Shown here: positions 58,336 through 64,000 of the stretch, one piece after another | How the letters are laid out: each line of letters opens with the position of its first letter | How positions within the stretch are numbered: position 1 is the first letter of the stretch | From: Chryseobacterium formosum | Lineage (GTDB): Bacteria; Bacteroidota; Bacteroidia; Flavobacteriales; Weeksellaceae | NCBI RefSeq assembly: GCF_026460885.1 | Contig: NZ_JAOVZW010000011.1 | Location: 115,944-179,943, forward strand | DNA: 64,000 nt | Direction of reading: 5' to 3' | Notes under the pieces: model-generated | What the model saw: the letters and a program-made list of their open reading frames with translations, nothing else | What the model was told of the DNA's origin: nothing | Database searches by the model: none | Program-made: the position numbers and the translations under genes

Positions 58336-61197
58336 ATGAAAAAGATTTTAACAATATTACTATTCCTGATAAGTCTTGCCGTTATAGGTCAGGCGTACGA
58401 GTCTACCATACCAGGTTTAAATATCACAGCTCCAAGTGCTGCTGGTATTGCCAGCAAAATTAAATCTCCTTCAGCGCTTTCTACAGGTATTCCTGAAATA
58501 GGAATACCATTCTTTTCATTGGCTACTCATGATAAAAATGTTTCTTTTAATCTTGGATTAAGCTATCATCCCAACAATACATTTATGGAAAGCAAGGCAA
58601 GTGATGTGGGATTAGGATGGAACTTATCAGGAGCCGTTAATTTTATTTACCGGGAAGTAAATCCTGCTAGCGGAGCCCTTACCGATAAGTATCATTTTAG
58701 TTTTTTAGGTAAAGCAGGAAGTTTTCAGTTTAGAGATCAGATACTTTCTAAAATTACAGAGAATCAGTATAAGATTTCTGCCACAGAAACGGGAACCAAT
58801 CTTTATAAATTTAAGATTATTGATGAAAACGGAGTTTCTTATTATTTTGAAACACTCGACAATTCCTATTATTTTTTAGATGCAAACGGGGGAATGAACG
58901 TTGAATTTACGGGATGCTATTATCTTACAAAAATTGATGATGTAAACGGTAATGAGCTTGCCGTGTTTGAATATCTGCAAGATAGCTATATGGTGCCCAG
59001 ACATTTTACCAGTTCTACATTTATGCAAATTCCTGTAAAATCTTTAAAGCTCAGTAAAATAACAGCAGGAAATTTTGGAAGCATTCATTTTGACTATACA
59101 TTTAATGCAAATGACAGAAAGTCTTATCAGGATCCTTTTCAGTTGAATTCGGTAGAATTAAGAAGCAGCGCCGGTAAAAGAATTGAGAAATATGTAATAC
59201 AGTCGTATGCCGGATTAATAAATTATCCGTTAGGATTTATAGCTCAAGGCCCTAATTATGGATGCTTTACAGATGAAGGGCAGTCTAAAAGATTATTGAG
59301 TAAAGTTCTGAAATATGGTACGGGATCTTCTTATGAAACTACCGAAATAAAATATCCTATGTTTTATCCGGTAAATAATTTTGATTTTTTAGATTATTGG
59401 TCAGATTATCCCGGATTTGATCCTTCTTACAGATGTTTCAAAGAAGAATACAAAAATCCTAAATATTTAGGAGTAGGCTTGTTACAGAGTATCAAATATT
59501 CTAACGGCACTGAAATAAAGTACACTTTTGAGCCTAATCAATATTTCGTTGATAAGGCCAACCCAGATTATATGTTGTCTATGCCGCCCCATGAAGTTGT
59601 TGACAGAGAAGCACAATATTATGAGGACATCCTTATGTATCCTTTTAATGTACAGGCAGGACCAAATACGGTAACATTTACCCTGCCAAACAATACTGAT
59701 CAACCGGATGGCTACAGTTACCTTTTGTTTCATTTAGCTGTGGGAGAGCTTTACACCAATGGACCATTCCAGCCGGCCGATGGTAATTATTTTATTAATG
59801 GTTCGCTAGACGGAGGTGCTGATGACATCAATGGACATAAAAAGTATCCTCCGGGACAGAATACATTTTCAATTGGTGGCACCGGAGGAAAAGGTACAGT
59901 TTTTATTAGCAGAGTACGATATCGATCTTTACCGGCAAAAAATTTTTCTACAGGAAAAGGAGTACGTATAAAAAGAATTGAATATCTTGATAACAATGTT
60001 GTTGCAGAGGCTTTAACGAGAAGATATGAATATAAAAGCTTTGACGACAACAGCAAAACAAGTGGTTTTTTAAATGATATTGAGAATGTACAGACGGTTG
60101 TTTACAAAAACGTAAAAGAAACGGTTGGTGAAAATAAAGGATATGCAAAATATTATTACAGAACGCTGTTTGATAAAACTGAAGCTGCTCAAAATCCTCA
60201 GGACTCTCTGGTGGTTGTAGGAAGTGAGATGCGTTATGTAAACATACTGTCTAACGGATTACTTGAAAAGAAAGAAATTTATGACAAAAATAATCATCTG
60301 ATTCAGAAAGACACCATTATATCAAAGATGAAGTCTCTCAGCAGTTCTTATGTTACAGTAGCAGATTATTATGGTGTAACGGTAGATGCCATCAGAAACG
60401 GAATCGTTCAGAATCAAAAAACAATTTCTACGATCTACACTTCGTCAGGTAATTATTCAAGCACCTCAGAAATTACAAGAGACATCAGCGATTATAATAT
60501 TATACAGCAAAAAAATACAGGTGCAGAGGGTACTGTCACAGAATCTAACATTACCTATCCCAAAGGAAGAGGGAACAGATTTGTGGCCAACAATATCATA
60601 ACTGTTCCTATCAGTATAGAAACTAAAAAGAACGGTGCCGTGATTTCAAAATCTGAAACGAAGTTTGAGAATACAGCCAACTTCTACCCTACCTCACAAA
60701 TCAGCTTTTTACCGGATAATCTAAGCCAAACCTTAAAAAGTGCTTCTTATGATATTTACGATGACAAAGGAAACCCTGTGCAGTTTACCGCTTTTCCGGA
60801 TGCGGGTTCGGGCGGAGTTTCAACAACCATTATTTACGGATATAATAAAACGCTTCCTATTGCCAAAATAGAAGGTGCCAAACTTTCGGATATTCCCGCG
60901 AATCTTATAACTGCGATTGTGAACGCATCGAATGAAGATGCAGATGCTGCTCCTGCTCAGGAAGAAGCCAAAGAACAGGCACTTATTGCAGCTCTGAATA
61001 CATTCAAGAACGATTCTGCTTTACAGAACTTTATGGTAACCTGCTACACTTATAATCCTTTGGTAGGAATTACCACCACAATTCCACCAAACGGGCTTAT
61101 GGAACTCTACAAATATGACTCTTTCAACAGACTTCTTAAAGTAGTAGACGTAAACGGAAATACGGTAAAAGAGCACTTATACAACTATAAGAATTAG
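58336..61197 (+). CDS. Large secreted RHS-associated protein
   Basis: This 953-residue protein has a signal peptide (ISLAVIGQ). It is rich in beta structure of the kind found upstream of RHS/YD-repeat proteins in Chryseobacterium (VSFNLGLSYHPNNTF, DVGLGWNLSGAVNFIYREV near the start, and KIDDVNGNELAVFEY, YDIYDDKGNPVQFT, YKYDSFNRLLKVVDVNGNTV near the end). It probably forms the shell or carrier part of a secreted RHS system. No T9SS tail is visible, nor any toxin domain. It is followed by the four-helix-bundle gene after 5 bases. Confidence 0.75.
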   Translation: MKKILTILLFLISLAVIGQAYESTIPGLNITAPSAAGIASKIKSPSALSTGIPEIGIPFFSLATHDKNVSFNLGLSYHPNNTFMESKASDVGLGWNLSGAVNFIYREVNPASGALTDKYHFSFLGKAGSFQFRDQILSKITENQYKISATETGTNLYKFKIIDENGVSYYFETLDNSYYFLDANGGMNVEFTGCYYLTKIDDVNGNELAVFEYLQDSYMVPRHFTSSTFMQIPVKSLKLSKITAGNFGSIHFDYTFNANDRKSYQDPFQLNSVELRSSAGKRIEKYVIQSYAGLINYPLGFIAQGPNYGCFTDEGQSKRLLSKVLKYGTGSSYETTEIKYPMFYPVNNFDFLDYWSDYPGFDPSYRCFKEEYKNPKYLGVGLLQSIKYSNGTEIKYTFEPNQYFVDKANPDYMLSMPPHEVVDREAQYYEDILMYPFNVQAGPNTVTFTLPNNTDQPDGYSYLLFHLAVGELYTNGPFQPADGNYFINGSLDGGADDINGHKKYPPGQNTFSIGGTGGKGTVFISRVRYRSLPAKNFSTGKGVRIKRIEYLDNNVVAEALTRRYEYKSFDDNSKTSGFLNDIENVQTVVYKNVKETVGENKGYAKYYYRTLFDKTEAAQNPQDSLVVVGSEMRYVNILSNGLLEKKEIYDKNNHLIQKDTIISKMKSLSSSYVTVADYYGVTVDAIRNGIVQNQKTISTIYTSSGNYSSTSEITRDISDYNIIQQKNTGAEGTVTESNITYPKGRGNRFVANNIITVPISIETKKNGAVISKSETKFENTANFYPTSQISFLPDNLSQTLKSASYDIYDDKGNPVQFTAFPDAGSGGVSTTIIYGYNKTLPIAKIEGAKLSDIPANLITAIVNASNEDADAAPAQEEAKEQALIAALNTFKNDSALQNFMVTCYTYNPLVGITTTIPPNGLMELYKYDSFNRLLKVVDVNGNTVKEHLYNYKN

Positions 61198-61202
61198 GCA
61201 GA

Positions 61203-61589
61203 ATGAATAATGAAGAACTAAAAGAGAAAAATCAAAAGAAGAATTTTCTAAAAGAAAAAAGTCTTCTTTTCAGTATTGATATAGTAAGTCTCTACAAAAA
61301 ACTAGCAGAAAATAAAGAATTTGTGATGTCTAAACAGATGCTCCGCAGCGGTACTGCAATAGGAGCATTGATACGAAAAGCAGAATTTGCCCAAAGCAAA
61401 GCAGATTTTATCAACAAACTGTATATTGCCTTGAAAGAAGCCAATGAAACACACTATTGGCTCGAGCTTTTGTTCAAGACAGATTTTCTTAGTACAAAAG
61501 TATTTCATACACACACCACGCATAATGATGAACTTATCAGCATGCTTGTAGCAAGTATTAAAACCTCGAAACAAACACTAAACCGATGA
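61203..61589 (+). CDS. Four-helix-bundle (S23/IVP-type) protein
   Basis: This 128-residue cytosolic protein has the signature of the 23S rRNA intervening-sequence/four-helix-bundle family: MSKQMLRSGTAIGALIRKAE, SKADFINKLYIALKEANETH, YWLELLFKTDFL and ISMLVASIKTSKQ. Proteins of this family are found in rRNA insertions and as stand-alone genes with no proven role. Here it lies inside a secreted RHS locus, and its stop overlaps the next start (ATGA), so it is translated with the RHS protein. An immunity or chaperone role is possible but unproven. Confidence 0.85.
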   Translation: MNNEELKEKNQKKNFLKEKSLLFSIDIVSLYKKLAENKEFVMSKQMLRSGTAIGALIRKAEFAQSKADFINKLYIALKEANETHYWLELLFKTDFLSTKVFHTHTTHNDELISMLVASIKTSKQTLNR

Positions 61590-64000
61590 ATAGAAATAAT
61601 AATGAAAAACTAAAAAAGAAAAATGAAGAACCAAGAAAGAAAGATGGGAAAATATTTTTTTCACTTTTCACTCTTCTCTTTTCATTTTTATCGTATGCGC
61701 AATTGCCAAGCAACGAAAATTACATCTATACCAAAAATTATCTCTCAGCTGACGGAAGCAAGAAAACAGAAACCGTACAATATTTTGACGGTCTGGGAAG
61801 AGCCAAAGAAGTAGTACAGGTAAAAGCAACAGTTTCAGGAAAAGATCTTGTGGTGCCTGTAATTTATGACCAATCCGGAAAACAGTCGAAAACACTCCTG
61901 CCGATTCCTGTAACCACTTCAAATTACGGAATACATAATACCACTGAGGGAGATGTCAACAGCTATTATGGCGTTGCCAATGCTTTTTCTCAGCAGGAAA
62001 TTGAGGCTTCACCTCTAGCCAGAGTCTTTGAAGTTGCCAATCCCGGAACAGAGTGGGCAATGTCTTCAGGGCATACCACCAAAATGCAGTATCTCACCAA
62101 TATCGAATCTGATCAGGTGAAAAGATATAATACCGAAGTGTCTTGGGCAAATGCGACACTTACGACAACCATAAGTGGTATTACATTTTATATTCCTAAT
62201 CAGTTATCTAAAAATGTGGTAACCGATGAAGACGGAAAAATAACCACAGAATTTAAAAACTCTGACGGGCAAACCGTATTGCTGAGAAAAGGAACAGGTT
62301 CGGGAAAGCTGGACACGTATTATATTTACAATGTTTACAACCAATTAGCATTTGTAATCTCACCCAAAGCAGAACAGCAGATTGCGGCAAACAATAATGT
62401 CATCACTTCACAGATTTTAAATGAACTGTGCTATCAGTATGTGTATGACAACCGTTTCAGGCAGGTAGAGAAAAAACTTCCGGGAAAAGGTTGGGAATAT
62501 ATGGTTTATGACCAGCAAAACCGTGTAGTCGCTTCTCAGGATGCCAATATGAAAAACAATACTGAGCAGCCGAACCGATGGCTTTTCACCCGCTATGACA
62601 AGTTTGGAAGAGTGGTCTATACAGGGAAATTTATCGGAGGAACAAGGTTACAGGAACAAACCAGTGCCAATGCAAAAGGTTTGAATAACGAAAGCCGAAA
62701 TACATCATCATTTACCTTAAACGGACAAGAAATTTTCTATACCAATACAGCCTATCCTTCTGCTGCATTTGTGCCTTACACAGTTAATTATTATGATACT
62801 TATACTGCCACTGGTCTTGCTTCTACTTTTTATCCGCTTAATACGGATGTTTTGGAGTTTTACATGACCAACGGATCACAAAGTTTTTCCAGCAACGGGG
62901 TAAACAGTACAAGAAGTCTGAAATCGATGCCGACAAGCTCGTTTGTGAAAAACCTTGATGATGACAGCTGGTCTGCTTCACACATTTGGTATGATGCATT
63001 ACTGAGACCTGTAGGAAGCAGGAGCGTTAATCATTTGGGAGGTTATACCAACATCGAAAAACAGCTTGACTTTTCGGGAGCCGTATTAAAAACCAATACC
63101 TATCACAAAAAGACCAATGCAGATCCTTCTGAAGTGGTGATTAAAGAAAGATTTGTGTATGATGATCACTTTAGAATGAAGCAGCATTACCATCAGGTAA
63201 ATGGTAATACCGAAGAGCTTCTATCTGATTATACCTATAATGATCTGGGACAGGTTATCACTAAAAAAGTGGGCAATAATCTACAAAGCATAGATTATAC
63301 CTACAACATCCGCGGAATGCTTACCAAAGTAAACAATCCTGATAATCTCGGAACCGATCTTTTCGGATACGAATTAAAGTTTGCCTCAACCTCAGACGCT
63401 TCTGTAGCACAGGCAAACTACAACGGAAACATCACTGAGATGATTTGGAAAAATTCGTCAGAAGATGTTTTGAAAAAGTACAGTTACCAGTATGACACCT
63501 ACAACAGACTGACCGCAGCATTATATCAGGAGCCTAATTCTACGCTTCCACAAAATGGGTTGTATAATGAAACCATGGATTATGATTTTAATGGAAATAT
63601 TACCGACCTGAAAAGAAACCAAAAAGGTTACAATGGCTTTCTGGAAGAAATAGATGAGCTGGTATATAATTATCAGAATACCAACAGAATGATTTCTGTT
63701 GTTGACAATAAAAATAACTATAGCGGTTATCCCGATACATCAGGAAATACAATTTCTTATGATGATAACGGCAATATGACCAATCATGTAGACAAAGGTA
63801 TTTTGGAAATTAAATACAATGATTTTAATCTTTCGAAATATATTAAGTTTAATAATTTTGTACCGAGAGTAAGCGGTGATGTTTATCAAAACATAAGTTA
63901 TGCTTACCGTGCAGATGGTGTAAAAATTAAAAAGATACATCATTACTTCTCTGGAAGAAACCGTAGAGATGCTTTTGCTACTACAGAATATATCGATGGT
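61586..64000 (+). CDS. DUF6443 domain RHS-repeat protein (3' partial)
   Basis: The frame from the ATG at 61586 stays open to the window end (805 codons). The N-terminus is basic, followed by a hydrophobic signal segment (FFSLFTLLFSFLSYAQ, about residues 24-39). The DUF6443 domain (NYIYTKNYLSADGSKKTETV, QYFDGLGRAKEVVQ) comes next. From about residue 530 YD/RHS repeats follow (YTYNDLGQVITKKVG, YTYNIRGMLTKVNN, YSYQYDTYNRLTAALYQ, ISYDDNGNMTNHVD). RHS proteins fold as a shell around a C-terminal toxin that is released at the end; that end lies outside the window. It overlaps the four-helix-bundle gene by ATGA. Confidence 0.88.
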   Translation, partial: MNRNNNEKLKKKNEEPRKKDGKIFFSLFTLLFSFLSYAQLPSNENYIYTKNYLSADGSKKTETVQYFDGLGRAKEVVQVKATVSGKDLVVPVIYDQSGKQSKTLLPIPVTTSNYGIHNTTEGDVNSYYGVANAFSQQEIEASPLARVFEVANPGTEWAMSSGHTTKMQYLTNIESDQVKRYNTEVSWANATLTTTISGITFYIPNQLSKNVVTDEDGKITTEFKNSDGQTVLLRKGTGSGKLDTYYIYNVYNQLAFVISPKAEQQIAANNNVITSQILNELCYQYVYDNRFRQVEKKLPGKGWEYMVYDQQNRVVASQDANMKNNTEQPNRWLFTRYDKFGRVVYTGKFIGGTRLQEQTSANAKGLNNESRNTSSFTLNGQEIFYTNTAYPSAAFVPYTVNYYDTYTATGLASTFYPLNTDVLEFYMTNGSQSFSSNGVNSTRSLKSMPTSSFVKNLDDDSWSASHIWYDALLRPVGSRSVNHLGGYTNIEKQLDFSGAVLKTNTYHKKTNADPSEVVIKERFVYDDHFRMKQHYHQVNGNTEELLSDYTYNDLGQVITKKVGNNLQSIDYTYNIRGMLTKVNNPDNLGTDLFGYELKFASTSDASVAQANYNGNITEMIWKNSSEDVLKKYSYQYDTYNRLTAALYQEPNSTLPQNGLYNETMDYDFNGNITDLKRNQKGYNGFLEEIDELVYNYQNTNRMISVVDNKNNYSGYPDTSGNTISYDDNGNMTNHVDKGILEIKYNDFNLSKYIKFNNFVPRVSGDVYQNISYAYRADGVKIKKIHHYFSGRNRRDAFATTEYIDG

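Noticed and set aside
61623..61814. A 63-codon plus-strand ORF at the start of the RHS gene
   Set aside because: The frame opened by the ATG at 61586 has a signal segment and the DUF6443 domain and runs to the window end; this ORF is an overlapping shadow.

Overview
The window is AT-rich DNA from a Flavobacteriia-type Bacteroidota, most likely Chryseobacterium or a close Weeksellaceae relative. The evidence is SusC/SusD outer-membrane uptake genes, several secreted proteins with C-terminal type IX secretion (T9SS) sorting domains, TAnnTTTG-type -7 promoter elements, a flavobacterial short NuoG, and lineage-typical families (DUF349, DUF6443 RHS proteins). No transposase, integrase or CRISPR array is visible.

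Layout. 1-2.9 kb: the end of a large helicase/nuclease (DUF3320) followed by an HEPN-like gene and a possible zinc-binding protein. 2.9-9.3 kb: small secreted or membrane proteins, including a DUF2157/DUF4401/GDYXXLXY membrane operon. 9.4-10.3 kb: two neighbouring genes, each broken by a frameshift. 10.3-22.2 kb: a metallophosphoesterase, a GNAT-nitrilase fusion, a PLC/GDPD-like-alkaline phosphatase fusion, a second alkaline phosphatase, and a divergent SusC/SusD pair. The phosphatases plus SusCD look like an organophosphate scavenging locus. 22.4-36.8 kb: housekeeping and mixed genes (sugar dehydrogenase, map, a small minus-strand cluster, a CAU tRNA, methylmalonyl-CoA epimerase, rbfA, a LolC/E-like permease, a secreted endonuclease I, aroE, a DUF349 protein, ribD, a YigZ protein, a YugP-type protease). 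36.9-40.9 kb: a GNAT gene, a 58-residue membrane protein and a T9SS-secreted protein, of which the last part has been tandemly duplicated.

41.0-55.4 kb: a complete 14-gene respiratory complex I operon, nuoA-N, with an outer-membrane-type protein inserted between nuoF and nuoG. Most of its longer intergenic spacers (before nuoD, E, F, H, I and N) hold short tandem arrays with an exact 7-nt period that end 3-16 nt before the start codon. The heptamer differs from spacer to spacer. I consider this the most unusual signal in the window.

55.5-64 kb: an unrecognised minus-strand gene, a roughly 190-nt strongly structured non-coding RNA candidate resembling 6S RNA, and a secretion locus. That locus consists of a T9SS-sorted propeller-like protein, a large RHS-like secreted protein, a four-helix-bundle protein, and a DUF6443/RHS-repeat protein that runs off the window end. 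The last two overlap by ATGA.
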